A stretch of DNA of 64,000 bases, from positions 434,001-498,000 of the forward strand of contig CAVWNS010000001.1 in assembly GCA_963756495.1 (NCBI GenBank), written 5' to 3'. The position numbers and the translations under genes are program-made. Source of the stretch: DATFDN01 sp963756495 (GTDB lineage: Bacteria; Pseudomonadota; Alphaproteobacteria; Acetobacterales; Acetobacteraceae). Numbering within the stretch: the first letter of the stretch is position 1; the number at the start of each line of letters is the position of its first letter. The notes beneath the pieces were generated by a model. That model was not told the origin of the DNA. It did no database searches and saw only the letters and a program-made list of their open reading frames with translations. Below are positions 1 to 8,546 of the stretch, in pieces.

Positions 1-191
1 TGCCGCGCGGCCCGGACGCGGCGGAGGGCGATGGCTGGCTGCTCGCCGTGGCCTGGCGCGGGGCGGAGCGACGGAGCGATCTGATCGTGCTCGACACCGA
101 CGCGATCGAGCACGGCCCGGTGGCGACGGTGCAGCTCGCGCACCGTGTGCCGTTTGGTTTCCACGGCAATTGGATGAGCGACGCTGTCTGA
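1..191 (+). CDS. Carotenoid oxygenase family protein, C-terminal end (partial)
   Basis: The window opens inside a gene read from base 3 to a TGA at 189-191, giving 62 residues of a C-terminus. The tail contains VPFGFHGNW, the typical closing motif of carotenoid cleavage / lignostilbene dioxygenases (RPE65 family), where the last beta-propeller blade ends in a Phe-Gly-Phe-His-Gly segment. The preceding stretch reads as beta strands (LIVLDTDAIEHGPVATVQL) as expected for such a blade. Iron-dependent oxidative cleavage of a polyene or stilbene is the family reaction. The iron-binding histidines lie mostly upstream, outside the window, so substrate cannot be judged. Confidence 0.6.
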   Translation, partial: PRGPDAAEGDGWLLAVAWRGAERRSDLIVLDTDAIEHGPVATVQLAHRVPFGFHGNWMSDAV

Positions 192-248
192 AAACCTAAA
201 TGCCGGCCCGGCACGTGCTGCGGCCGCAGGTGAAATGAGGGGGAAATA

Positions 249-800
249 ATGGGAATCCTGTTGGCCTTCGCGCCTTTCATCGCGTTCGCCCTTATCGACA
301 GACTGCTCGGACCGACGGAGGGTCTGATCGCCGGCGCCGTCATCGCGGCGGTTCTGCTTCTGCGCGATTGGATGAGCGCGGGCAGGTCCCCCAAGGTGCT
401 TGAAATCGGCACGATGATCCTGTTCGGGGGTCTTGCGCTCTACGCCGTCCTCGTCGGTCCGACCTGGTCGATCATCGGCGTGCGGCTTCGCGTCGATGCC
501 GGGCTTCTGCTGATCGTGCTCGTCTCGATCGCCATCCGCCGGCCGTTCACGCTGCAATATGCCCGCGAGCAGGTCGGACGCGAGCTATGGGAAACGCCCG
601 AATTCATCCGCACGAATTACGTAATTTCCGCCGTCTGGGCCTCGGCGTTCGTGGTGATGGTCGTCGCGGATCTGGTCCTGCTCTACGCGCCCGGCCTGCC
701 GCCCCGCGTGGGCATCATCGCGACGATCCTGGCCCTCCTCGGCGCCGTGAAGTTCACCTCGTGGTATCCCGATCGCATGCGGGCACCCATAGCCGGGTGA
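249..800 (+). CDS. Integral membrane protein, septation-protein-A-like, unknown function
   Basis: A 183-residue, strongly hydrophobic protein with about five to six predicted membrane segments (roughly residues 1-17, 22-38, 56-73, 80-95, 125-145, 152-170). It starts at ATG after a good purine-rich site (GAGGGGGAA, a few bases upstream). No catalytic motif is visible. Size and helix spacing recall small YciB/septation-like inner membrane proteins, but I do not recognise a diagnostic signature. The gene stands alone between the carotenoid oxygenase end and a convergent acetyltransferase gene. Confidence 0.6.
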   Translation: MGILLAFAPFIAFALIDRLLGPTEGLIAGAVIAAVLLLRDWMSAGRSPKVLEIGTMILFGGLALYAVLVGPTWSIIGVRLRVDAGLLLIVLVSIAIRRPFTLQYAREQVGRELWETPEFIRTNYVISAVWASAFVVMVVADLVLLYAPGLPPRVGIIATILALLGAVKFTSWYPDRMRAPIAG

Positions 801-847
801 TCGCTGCGCGGCGGGCGGACGACGATCCTACAACCCCGCCGCGTTGC

Positions 848-1330
848 TCATCCCGCCAGGGGTTCCAGGGACTTCACCATGTCCACCCGCACCCAGCCCG
901 CTCGCGTGCTGTACGCGCGCCCTCCGGTCTCGCGATAGCCATAGCTGCCGTACAACGCGATGTTCCGCTCCATGCGCGCATTGGTGTAGAGCCGGATCTC
1001 GCCGATGCTGTCCGGTCGCGCGCATTCCTCGGGCCAGGCGAGCAGGCGAATGCCATGTCCCCTGCCCTGCGCTACGGGCGCGACGGCGACGCTGAAGATC
1101 AGGATGTGGTCCGGGCGATGTTCAAGGACGTTCAGCCCGAGCAACGCGCCATCGTGCTCCAGCAGCCAGACATTGCCGGCCGCGACGTGGGGTGCGTAAT
1201 CCTCCGTCACCGGGATGGGGGCGGCGCCGAGCAGGGGCGTGTATGGCGCATACGCCGCCGCCGTGAGCGCGACGATCGCCGGGACGTCCTCGGTGTTGGC
1301 GAGCCGGATGACCCCAGCGCCCGGGTTCAT
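848..1330 (-). CDS. GNAT family N-acetyltransferase
   Basis: A 160-residue protein with the Gcn5-related acetyltransferase fold. Residues 75-95 hold the beta4 strand and acetyl-CoA pyrophosphate loop (SVAVAPVAQGRGHGIRLL, a QGRGxGxxL version of Q/RxxGxG/A). The C-terminal motif (ERNIALYGSYGYRETGG) is the usual Asn-x-x-Ala-x-x-x-Tyr-x-x-x-Gly-Phe/Tyr element. The acceptor is unknown. It lies 14 bp downstream of smpB on the same strand and is probably cotranscribed with smpB and dapA. The ATG at 1330 was chosen because it begins the domain directly. Confidence 0.85.
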   Translation of the reverse strand: MNPGAGVIRLANTEDVPAIVALTAAAYAPYTPLLGAAPIPVTEDYAPHVAAGNVWLLEHDGALLGLNVLEHRPDHILIFSVAVAPVAQGRGHGIRLLAWPEECARPDSIGEIRLYTNARMERNIALYGSYGYRETGGRAYSTRAGWVRVDMVKSLEPLAG

Positions 1331-1344
1331 CGCAGCGCGCCCTG

Positions 1345-1836
1345 TCACCCGCGCGCGCGCATCAGGCGCGCCTTGTCGCGCTGCCAGTCGCGCGCGGCGA
1401 CGGCGGCGCGCTTGTCCTCTTTCTTGCGGCCGGCGCCGAGGCCGAGCAGCACCTTGGCCCGGCCGCGCTCGTTGAAATGGATCTGCAACGGCACCAGGCT
1501 CGCGCCCTCGCGCGAGACGGCGCCGGTCAGCGTGCGGATCTGCTTGCGCTTGAGCAGCAGCTTGCGCGGCGCGCGCGGCTCGAAGCGCGAGAGCACGCCG
1601 CCTTGATATTCGGGGATATAGGCGTTGAACAGCCACAACTCGCCGTCGCGCTCGCCGGCCCACGCCTCGGTCAGCGTCGCGCGGCCGTGGCGCAGGCTCT
1701 TCACCTCCGGCCCCTTCAGCACCAGCCCGGCCTCGACCGTGTCCTTGATCGCGTAGTCGAACCGTGCCTTGCGGTTTTGGGCGGCCACGCCGTGCGAAAT
1801 CAGGCCCTTCGTGTTCTTCTTTTTCGCGTCCGCCAT
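1345..1836 (-). CDS. smpB: SsrA-binding protein SmpB
   Basis: A 163-residue basic protein matching SmpB, the obligate partner of tmRNA in trans-translation, which rescues stalled ribosomes and tags their products. Family hallmarks are present: ISHGVAAQNRKARFDYAI near the N-terminus, TVEAGLVLKGPEVKSLRHGR, the AYIPEYQ segment and the basic C-terminal tail (KRAAVAARDWQRDKARLMRA) that enters the mRNA channel. The length is usual for the family. It lies 6 bp after the end of dapA on the same strand, an arrangement common in Alphaproteobacteria. The tmRNA gene itself is not in this window. Confidence 0.97.
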   Translation of the reverse strand: MADAKKKNTKGLISHGVAAQNRKARFDYAIKDTVEAGLVLKGPEVKSLRHGRATLTEAWAGERDGELWLFNAYIPEYQGGVLSRFEPRAPRKLLLKRKQIRTLTGAVSREGASLVPLQIHFNERGRAKVLLGLGAGRKKEDKRAAVAARDWQRDKARLMRARG

Positions 1837-1842
1837 TCGCCC

Positions 1843-2722
1843 TCAGTTCAGCAGCCCGACCTCGGTCATCGCCGCGCGCACCCGCTGCGCCGTCGTCTCG
1901 CCCACCGGCGCGAGGGGCAGGCGGCAGACCGGAGCGGTTTTGCCGAGCAGGCTCGCCGCATACTTGACCGGCCCCGGGCTCGTCTCGGCGAACAGCGCGT
2001 CGTGCAGCGGCACCAGCCGGTCCTGGATGGCGATCGCGTCGTTGACGCGCCCCTCCTGCCAGGCGCTGTGCATCTCGCTGCACAGGCGCGGGGCGACGTT
2101 GGCGGTGACGCTGATGCAGCCATCCCCGCCGGCGGCGAGGAACGACAGCGCCGTGTGGTCCTCACCAGACAGCTGGCAGAACCCGGCACCGCAGGCCCGG
2201 CGCGTGTGCAGCGGGCGCGCGAGATTCGCGGTCGCGTCCTTCACTCCGACGACGTTGCGGTGTCGGGCCAGCCGCGCCATCGTCTCCACGCTCATGTCCA
2301 CTACGCTGCGTGGCGGGATGTTGTAGATGATGATGGGCAGGTCCACGGAATCGGCGATCGCCTTGAAGTGCAGGTAGAGGCCCTCCTGCGTGGGCTTGTT
2401 GTCGTCACGGCGTGACGATCAGCGCCGCCGTCGCGCCCGCGTTCCGGGCGTGGCGGGTCAGCGCGATCGCCTCGTCGGTGCTGTTGGAGCCGGCGCCGGC
2501 GATGACCGGGACGCGGCCGTTCGCCACCTCGACCGCGATCTCGACGGCGCGCTTGTGCTCCTCGTGCGTCAGAGTCGGCGATTCTCCGGTGGTCCCGACC
2601 GGCACCACCGCCGTCGTGCCCTCATTGATCTGCCAGTCAACGAACGTCCCGTACGCCTTCTCATCGACCGACCCGTCCTGGCGCATCGGCGTGATCAGGG
2701 CGACGATCGAACCCTTGAACAT
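1843..2722 (-). pseudogene. dapA: 4-hydroxy-tetrahydrodipicolinate synthase (dapA), single-base frameshift
   Basis: DapA condenses pyruvate with aspartate semialdehyde in lysine and diaminopimelate synthesis. The N-terminal part (MFKGSIVALITPM, VPVGTTGESPTLTHEEH) reads from 2722 and stops at 2405 just after ALIVTP. The rest resumes in another frame as YLHFKAIADSVDLPIIIYNIPPRS and holds the Schiff-base lysine in VVGVKDATANL. At the join the reverse strand has CCGTGACGACAACAAG where a CCG-TAC-TAC-AAC-AAG type sequence (PYYNK) is expected, so one extra base sits exactly at the catalytic tyrosine motif. Everything else is full length (about 292 residues) and conserved. dapA is normally essential, so a sequencing error or a second gene copy is more likely than real loss. 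Confidence 0.9.
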
Positions 2723-2813
2723 TAAGACCTCCCGGCGGCCCCATCAGGGGCTAAACAGGGAAGTCTAGGCGGCCGGGGGATGCGCCGCAAGGCCAAGGCC
2801 GCTACAAGAGGCC

Positions 2814-4769
2814 ATGACCCTGTCTCATCGGCCGCTCGGGCCGCTGCTGCTGGCAGCACTTGCGATGGCGGGCGCGCTCCTGGGCGGGGCGGGGCGCGCG
2901 TCCGCCGGAAATCCCATTCCGGCGGTGCGCGCCGGCCAATTCGCCGAGGCCGACATGGCGGCGGCGGAGTACGTCGATCCGATCGCGCGCAAGCTGGTGG
3001 CGTATTACCGGCTGCTCGGCGGCAATGCCAACGCCCGGGAGATCGCCGCCTTCCAGGCCGCCAACCAGGATTGGCCCAACCAGGGCCTTTTGGAGCGCCG
3101 CCGTCAGGAGGCGATCGCGCGCGAGCCCGACGAGGCGGCGGTGCGGGAGGCGTGCGCGCAGGGCAGCATCGTGCTGCCCGGCACGCTCGCCCGCTGTGCC
3201 GAGGCGCTGGCCGACGGTGGCGACGCGGAGGCGGCAGCGAGCGCCGCCCGCCGTGCCTGGGTCAGCAGCGCCACCCCCGTCACCGACGCCGCCAGCTTCC
3301 TCGCCCACTGGAAGTCCGTGCTGCGCCCGGAGGACGAGCGGGCGCGCTTCGACCAACTGGCCTGGGCCGACAACCCGGAGGCAGCCCACCAGATCGCGCG
3401 CCTGGCGCCCGCCGACCGCCCGGCCGCCCTCGCCCGGCTCGCATTGCGCCACGACGCGCCGAACGCGGAAGAGCTTGTGGACAAGCTCCCCGCCGCGCAG
3501 CGCGACAGCCCGGCCCTGGTGCTGGAGCGGGCGCGCTGGCTGCGTCGCGCCAAGCGCGAACCGGACGCGCTGGCGCTGTGGAAGGCGACGGGAACAAGGG
3601 CCGAGCAGGAAGCGCCTCCGGAGCGGCGCGCGGCGTTCTGGGCCGAGCGCAACCTTCTGGCGCGCCGGATGCTGGCAATGGGGGATGCCGGGAACGCCTA
3701 TGCGCTCGCCGATGACACCGCGCAGACCGCACCCGAGTCATCCAGCGAGGCGGCCTTCCTCGCCGGGTTCATCGCGCTGCGCCGCACCGGCGACCCGGCC
3801 GCGGCCATCGCGCATTTCGAGGCGCTGAGCGCAGGCAAGGCAGCGGTCACCCAGGCGCGCGCCCATTACTGGCTGGCCCGTGCCCTGGCCGCGCAGGGGA
3901 AGGAGTCTGGACCCGACGACGCCAAGGCGGCGTCGTTCCCCCTCACCTTCTACGGCCAGCTCGCCGCCCGCGCGGCGGGCGCGGACGAGGTCACGCTCGC
4001 CCAGCGCATCCGCGCAATGTCTGATCCCCCGTTCGATACCGATGCCGCCTGGACCTTCGCCGGGGGCGAGCTGGCGCGCGCCGCGGTGATGCTGGCGGCG
4101 TGGGGAGAGTTTGGCCGCGCCCGCGCCTTCCTGATACGCGCGCAGGAGACGCAATCGGACCCCGCGCAGCAGGCGTTGCCGGCGCGCCTCGCCGTGGCGC
4201 TCGGGATGCCCGACACGGCGGTCTTCATCGCACGGCGCATGGGCCTGGAGGGACTGGCGCTGCCACAAGCCGGCTGGCCCGAGCCGGTGAGCCCGCCCGC
4301 CGGGCCGCTCGACCCGGCCATCACCCTCGCCCTGATCCGCCAGGAGAGCAGCTTCGACGCCGGCATCGTCAGCAACGCCGGCGCGCGCGGACTGATGCAG
4401 CTGATGCCCGCCACCGCCGACGGCGAGGCACGGCGGGCGGGCGGCAGCGTGAGCGAGGCGGCGCTGACCACCGACCCGGCGCGCAACATGGAGCTGGGCG
4501 GGTCGTACATGCAGGCCATGCTCGCCGCGTTCGACGGCTCCCTGCCGCTGGCGGTGGCTGCCTACAATGCCGGCCCGCATCGGGTCGAGCAGTGGCTGCA
4601 CGACAACGGCGACCCGCGCACCGGGCAGATCGGCATGGTGGACTGGATCGAGCTGATCCCGTTCGCGGAGACGCGCAACTACGTGGAGCGGGTGCTGGAG
4701 AACGTGGTGATCTACCGGGCACGGCGCGACGAGCCGGCCGGCACGCTGAGCGCGCAATGGATGCGATAG
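2814..4769 (+). CDS. slt: Soluble lytic murein transglycosylase (Slt70-like)
   Basis: A 651-residue periplasmic enzyme that cleaves peptidoglycan glycan strands to 1,6-anhydro-muropeptides. Residues 1-30 form a signal peptide ending in an AxA-type site (GRASAG). The middle is an alpha-helical superhelix of the U/L domain type, rich in alanine. The catalytic SLT domain begins near residue 500: ALIRQESSFDAGIVSNAG with the catalytic glutamate at about 511, then GLMQLMPATA, and AVAAYNAGPHRVEQWL. Start ATG 2814 lies 91 bp from the divergent dapA start. The 3' end overlaps the next gene by 13 bp, suggesting translational coupling. Confidence 0.93.
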   Translation: MTLSHRPLGPLLLAALAMAGALLGGAGRASAGNPIPAVRAGQFAEADMAAAEYVDPIARKLVAYYRLLGGNANAREIAAFQAANQDWPNQGLLERRRQEAIAREPDEAAVREACAQGSIVLPGTLARCAEALADGGDAEAAASAARRAWVSSATPVTDAASFLAHWKSVLRPEDERARFDQLAWADNPEAAHQIARLAPADRPAALARLALRHDAPNAEELVDKLPAAQRDSPALVLERARWLRRAKREPDALALWKATGTRAEQEAPPERRAAFWAERNLLARRMLAMGDAGNAYALADDTAQTAPESSSEAAFLAGFIALRRTGDPAAAIAHFEALSAGKAAVTQARAHYWLARALAAQGKESGPDDAKAASFPLTFYGQLAARAAGADEVTLAQRIRAMSDPPFDTDAAWTFAGGELARAAVMLAAWGEFGRARAFLIRAQETQSDPAQQALPARLAVALGMPDTAVFIARRMGLEGLALPQAGWPEPVSPPAGPLDPAITLALIRQESSFDAGIVSNAGARGLMQLMPATADGEARRAGGSVSEAALTTDPARNMELGGSYMQAMLAAFDGSLPLAVAAYNAGPHRVEQWLHDNGDPRTGQIGMVDWIELIPFAETRNYVERVLENVVIYRARRDEPAGTLSAQWMR

Positions 4770-5602
4770 AGCACCGCCTGTCGGCCTGGGACGGACTGAA
4801 GCTGCGGGCGCTGGAATGGCCCGGCACGGACCCCGGCAAGCGGGCAGTGCTGGGCTTGCCGGGCCTGGTCCGAACGGCGGACGACTTTCGCGGCCCGGCG
4901 GAGGGCTGCGCGGCCGGACGCCGCCTGGTCGCGATCGACTATCCGGGGCGCGGCGGATCGGGGCGTGCGCGCGCCGGCGTCCGCTACGCGCCCGAGGCGT
5001 GCCTGCGCGACGTTATGGATGTCTGCGCCGCGCTGCATCTGCGCCGGGCGGCGGTCCTGGGCACGAGCTTCGGCGGGCTGCTCGCGATGGGTCTGGCCGC
5101 CGCGCGGCCGGGGCTGGTCGGCGCGGTGGTGCTGAACGACGTCGGCCCCGCGATCGGCGAGGGCGGCGCGGACTTCGTGCGCCGCTTCGTCGGCCGCGAT
5201 CCGGCCTTGCCCGACCTCGCGGCGGCGGTGGCGATGCTGCGGCGGGAGCTGCCGCCGCTGTCGCTGGCGAGCGAGGCGGACTGGCAAGAGATGGCACGCC
5301 TGACCTACGCGCCGGGGATCGACGGGCGCTGGCACCCGGTGTGGGACACCAGGATCGCCCGGTTGCTGGACGGACCCGCCCCCGACCTCTGGCCGCTGTT
5401 CGGGGGCCTGGCCCATGCGCCGCTGCTGCTGGTGCGCGGAGCATTGAGCGACATCCTGCTGCCCGCGACCGTGCGGCGCATGCAGAAGACTCGGCCCGAC
5501 ATGGACGTGATCACGCTGGACGGCGTCGGCCATGCGCCGACCCTGAACGAGCCCGAGATCGCCGCCGCCATCCGCGACTTCCTCGCGGCGGCCGACGGAT
5601 GA
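4757..5602 (+). CDS. Alpha/beta fold hydrolase
   Basis: A 281-residue alpha/beta hydrolase. The nucleophile elbow is LGTSFGGLLAMG (Ser of GTSFGG), preceded by the usual VAIDYPGRGGSGRA strand-loop. The acid probably lies in VRGALSDILLP and the histidine in DGVGHAPTLNEPE near the C-terminus. The start was set at ATG 4757 inside the end of slt, which gives a complete N-terminal strand (LSAWDGLKLRALEWPG). It overlaps pgpA by four bases (ATGA). Substrate unknown. The slt-hydrolase-pgpA overlap points to one operon for envelope-related functions, though this is inference. Confidence 0.85.
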   Translation: MDAIEHRLSAWDGLKLRALEWPGTDPGKRAVLGLPGLVRTADDFRGPAEGCAAGRRLVAIDYPGRGGSGRARAGVRYAPEACLRDVMDVCAALHLRRAAVLGTSFGGLLAMGLAAARPGLVGAVVLNDVGPAIGEGGADFVRRFVGRDPALPDLAAAVAMLRRELPPLSLASEADWQEMARLTYAPGIDGRWHPVWDTRIARLLDGPAPDLWPLFGGLAHAPLLLVRGALSDILLPATVRRMQKTRPDMDVITLDGVGHAPTLNEPEIAAAIRDFLAAADG

Positions 5603-6060
5603 TCCGGCTCGCGCGCCTGGTGGCGAGCGGCTTCGGACTGGGCTACACGCCTGTCATCGCGCCGGGCACGCTTGCCTCCATCGCCGCGGCGCTGGCGGGC
5701 GCCGGGCTGATGCTGGCCAGCCCACTGGCGTTGCAGCTGGGCACGCTCGCGGCGAGCCTTGGCGGGGTGTGGGCGATCGGCGCCTCGGTGGCGGCGGACG
5801 ACGATCCGCGCTGGGTGGTGATCGACGAGGTGGCGGGCCAGTGGATCACCCTGTTCGGCCTGGCGCGCCCGACCCCGCTCGGCGTGCTGGCGGCGCTCGC
5901 GGTGTTCCGTCTGCTGGACGTGGCCAAGCCCGGCCCGATCGGCTGGGCGGACCGGCAGAGCGGGGCGGCCGGGGTGATGGGCGACGACCTGATTGCCGGG
6001 GCGCTGGGCGCCGGCATCCTGTGGGCGCTGCGGACCCGCTTTCCGCACGCCTTCGGCTGA
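5599..6060 (+). CDS. pgpA: Phosphatidylglycerophosphatase A
   Basis: A 153-residue membrane phosphatase that removes phosphate from phosphatidylglycerophosphate to give phosphatidylglycerol. Family features: the N-terminal GLGYTPVIAPGTLAS segment, the metal-binding DDDPRWVVIDEVAGQWIT motif (the Asp/Glu-rich signature of PgpA), FRLLDVAKPGPIGWADR and MGDDLIAGALGA. About four membrane segments are expected. It begins at ATG 5599, overlapping the previous stop by four bases. It ends at a TGA before a GC-rich convergent intergenic stretch. Confidence 0.93.
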   Translation: MIRLARLVASGFGLGYTPVIAPGTLASIAAALAGAGLMLASPLALQLGTLAASLGGVWAIGASVAADDDPRWVVIDEVAGQWITLFGLARPTPLGVLAALAVFRLLDVAKPGPIGWADRQSGAAGVMGDDLIAGALGAGILWALRTRFPHAFG

Positions 6061-6157
6061 AACCACGGCCATAAATTTGACCGATCGGAACCCCCCGACC
6101 CACCCCCACAAGGGGTTCAGGGGAGGGTCGAGGCGACGGCCGTGATATCAGACCCGG
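6061..6157. terminator. Convergent intergenic region with nested inverted repeats
   Basis: Between the convergent pgpA and marR genes there are complementary arms: ACGGCC near 6065 with GGCCGT near 6138, and CGACCC near 6097 with GGGTCG near 6124. The GC-rich CCCCACAAGGGG core near 6105 lies inside. No T-run follows on either strand. It may act as a bidirectional terminator, but only the complementarity is seen. Confidence 0.3.
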
Positions 6158-6613
6158 TCAGTCGCAGCCCGCTCCGAACTGCGAGAGAAGCGCGACCAAG
6201 GTCGGGCGGATCGCGCACAGTTCCTGCACATGCGCCGCCGAGAGCTGGCACAGCAGCGCCTCCGCTCGGCCGGTCAGCGCCACCGAGACCCGGCGATGGT
6301 CCGCGGGATCGCCCCGCCGCTCGACCAGATCGAGTTGGGCCAGGCGGTCCATCAGTTCCACCGCGCTGTGCGGGCGCACGAGCAGCGCCTCGGCGATCTC
6401 GCCCACGCTGAGCGTCTGCCGATCCGGCGCTCCCTTGATCGCCAGCAACGCCTGATGCTGCTGCGGCGTTAGGCCGGCGGCACGCGCTGCTTTTTCACTG
6501 AAGGCACTGAACCCTCGCAGCGCCCGGCGGAAGGCGGCCAGCGCCTCGTAGTCTGCCTTGGTCAACGGCGCGTCCGACGCGTCAGCGCTGTGCAGCTGAG
6601 CCCTGGTCATCAT
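6158..6613 (-). CDS. MarR family transcriptional regulator
   Basis: A 151-residue winged-helix protein. The recognition region reads LSVGEIAEALLVRPHSAVEL followed by the wing VERRGDPADHRRVSVALT, whose Asp-x-Arg-Arg pattern is the MarR signature. It likely acts as a dimeric repressor responding to a small aromatic or anionic ligand. Its start is 47 bp from the divergent ClC channel gene start, so it probably controls that gene and itself; this is inference from position. Confidence 0.9.
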   Translation of the reverse strand: MMTRAQLHSADASDAPLTKADYEALAAFRRALRGFSAFSEKAARAAGLTPQQHQALLAIKGAPDRQTLSVGEIAEALLVRPHSAVELMDRLAQLDLVERRGDPADHRRVSVALTGRAEALLCQLSAAHVQELCAIRPTLVALLSQFGAGCD

Positions 6614-6660
6614 GTCGCATCACGATATATACGCACGGCAACTCGATCAATCGACCCGTC

Positions 6661-8451
6661 ATGGCCCCCAAGACCACACCCCATGCCCGCCTGAACGAGT
6701 TCGGCGACTTCACGACCCAGCCGCGCGTGCTGCTGCTGGCCGCGATGGCGGTCGTGATCGGCCTCCTCGGGGTCGTCGTTGCGTGGCTGCTGCTGCAACT
6801 GATCGCGCTGGTCACCGGCATCGCCTACTATGGAGAGTTCTCCACCCGGCACGGCATCGTCATCTCGCTGGCGCGGCTCGGCGGCTGGTCCGTCGCGGTC
6901 CCGGTCATCGGCTCGGTCATCATCGGTCTGATGGCCCGCTACGGGTCGGAAAAGATCCGCGGCCACGGCATTCCCGAGGCGATGGAGGCGATCCTCATCG
7001 GGCAGAGCCGGATCGAGCCGAAGGTGGCGATCCTGAAGCCGCTGTCCTCGGCGGTGGCGATCGGGACCGGCGGCCCGTTCGGCGCCGAGGGGCCCATCAT
7101 CATGACCGGTGGCGCGCTCGGCTCGCTGTTCGCCCAGTTCTTCCACATGAGCGCGGCCGAGCGGAAGACGCTGCTGGTCGCGGGCGCCGCCGCCGGGATG
7201 ACGGCGGTGTTCGGCACCCCGATCGCGTCGGTGCTGCTGGCGGTGGAGCTGCTGCTGTTCGAGTGGAAGCCGCGCAGCTTCATCCCCGTGCTGGTGGCCT
7301 GCATGACGGCGGTGGTTGGGCGCACCTGGCTGCTGCCCGCCGGCCCGCTGTTCCCTCATGCGGGCGCGATGCCGCTGGACTCCGCCACGCTGCTCCTCTG
7401 TTGCGCCCTCGGCATCGTCTGCGGCATGGCATCGGGATTGCTGACCGGCATGGTGTACGCGGCCGAGGACGCGTTCGGGAAACTGAAGCTGCATTGGATG
7501 TGGTGGCCCGTGCTTGGCGGGCTGGTGGTCGGCCTCGGCGGGCTGATCGACCCCAACGCGCTCGGCGTCGGCTACGTCAACATCGCCCATCTACTGCACG
7601 GCGATGCCGCCCTGGGCTGGACCTTGCGGCTGCTGGTGGTGAAGGCGATCATCTGGGCCGTCGCTCTCGGTTCGGGCACCTCGGGAGGCGTGCTCGCGCC
7701 CCTGCTGATCATGGGCGGCTGCGTGGGCGAGCTGTTCGGGCACCTGCTGCCGAACGCCGGACCTGGCGACTGGGCGCTGATCGGCATGGCGGCGACGATG
7801 GGCGGGACCATGCGCGCGCCGCTGACGGCGATGATGTTCGCCATCGAGCTGACCGGCGACGCGGCCCTTGTGGTGCCGCTGCTGGCCGCCTGCGGCGCGG
7901 GCTACGCGTTTACCGTGCTGGTACTGAAGCGGTCGATCCTGACCGAGAAGGTGGCGCGGCGCGGGTATCACATCACCCGCGAGTACAGCGTCGATCCGCT
8001 CGACCTGGCGCGCGTGGGCGACGTGATGGTCCAGCCCGTCGAGACCCTGCCCGCTGGCATGACGATGCGCGCGCTGGTCACCTATTTCGGGTCCGATGCC
8101 GCGCAGCACCGCACCTATCCGGTGGTGGACGAGGCGGGCCGCCCGATCGCGCTCGCCTCCCGCGCCGATGCCCTGCACGCCTTGGGTGATCCCGGGCCCG
8201 GCGAGGCGACCCTAGCGGAGGCGCTCGGCGGGCGGGACATGCCGACCGCGCGCCCCGACGAGCCCGTCTCGGCGCTGGTGACACGCATGATCCAGGCCGA
8301 CGCCGGGCGCATCCCGGTGATCCGCGAAGACGGCGCGCTGGTGGGAATGGTGGCACGCAGCGACCTGCTGCGGGTGCGCGCCCGCCTGCTCGCCGAGGAG
8401 GGCGAGCGCCGCAGCTTCCTGGGCTTCGGCCGCCCGCGCCAGCCGGCGTGA
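6661..8451 (+). CDS. ClC family chloride channel/transporter with two CBS domains
   Basis: A 596-residue membrane protein. The ClC core covers about residues 15-430 and includes GTGGPFGAEGPI (gating glutamate in GAEGP) and GSGTSGGVLAPLL (the GxFxP-type filter, here VLAP), plus the second-half MRAPLTAMMFAIELTGD. Residues about 450-585 form a cytoplasmic pair of CBS domains (VGDVMVQPVETLPAGMT; PVIREDGALVGMVARSDL), which usually bind adenosine nucleotides. Such proteins exchange chloride (or another anion) for protons or conduct passively. The divergent MarR gene lies 47 bp upstream. Confidence 0.93.
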   Translation: MAPKTTPHARLNEFGDFTTQPRVLLLAAMAVVIGLLGVVVAWLLLQLIALVTGIAYYGEFSTRHGIVISLARLGGWSVAVPVIGSVIIGLMARYGSEKIRGHGIPEAMEAILIGQSRIEPKVAILKPLSSAVAIGTGGPFGAEGPIIMTGGALGSLFAQFFHMSAAERKTLLVAGAAAGMTAVFGTPIASVLLAVELLLFEWKPRSFIPVLVACMTAVVGRTWLLPAGPLFPHAGAMPLDSATLLLCCALGIVCGMASGLLTGMVYAAEDAFGKLKLHWMWWPVLGGLVVGLGGLIDPNALGVGYVNIAHLLHGDAALGWTLRLLVVKAIIWAVALGSGTSGGVLAPLLIMGGCVGELFGHLLPNAGPGDWALIGMAATMGGTMRAPLTAMMFAIELTGDAALVVPLLAACGAGYAFTVLVLKRSILTEKVARRGYHITREYSVDPLDLARVGDVMVQPVETLPAGMTMRALVTYFGSDAAQHRTYPVVDEAGRPIALASRADALHALGDPGPGEATLAEALGGRDMPTARPDEPVSALVTRMIQADAGRIPVIREDGALVGMVARSDLLRVRARLLAEEGERRSFLGFGRPRQPA

Positions 8452-8546
8452 CCGGCTGCTTGCCCAACCGGGAGCCCGGTGCGAATGTCCGCCCGACCGC
8501 TCCGGCGTGCCCGGCCGGGTTGATGGCCCGCTCTCACGAGGACTGC

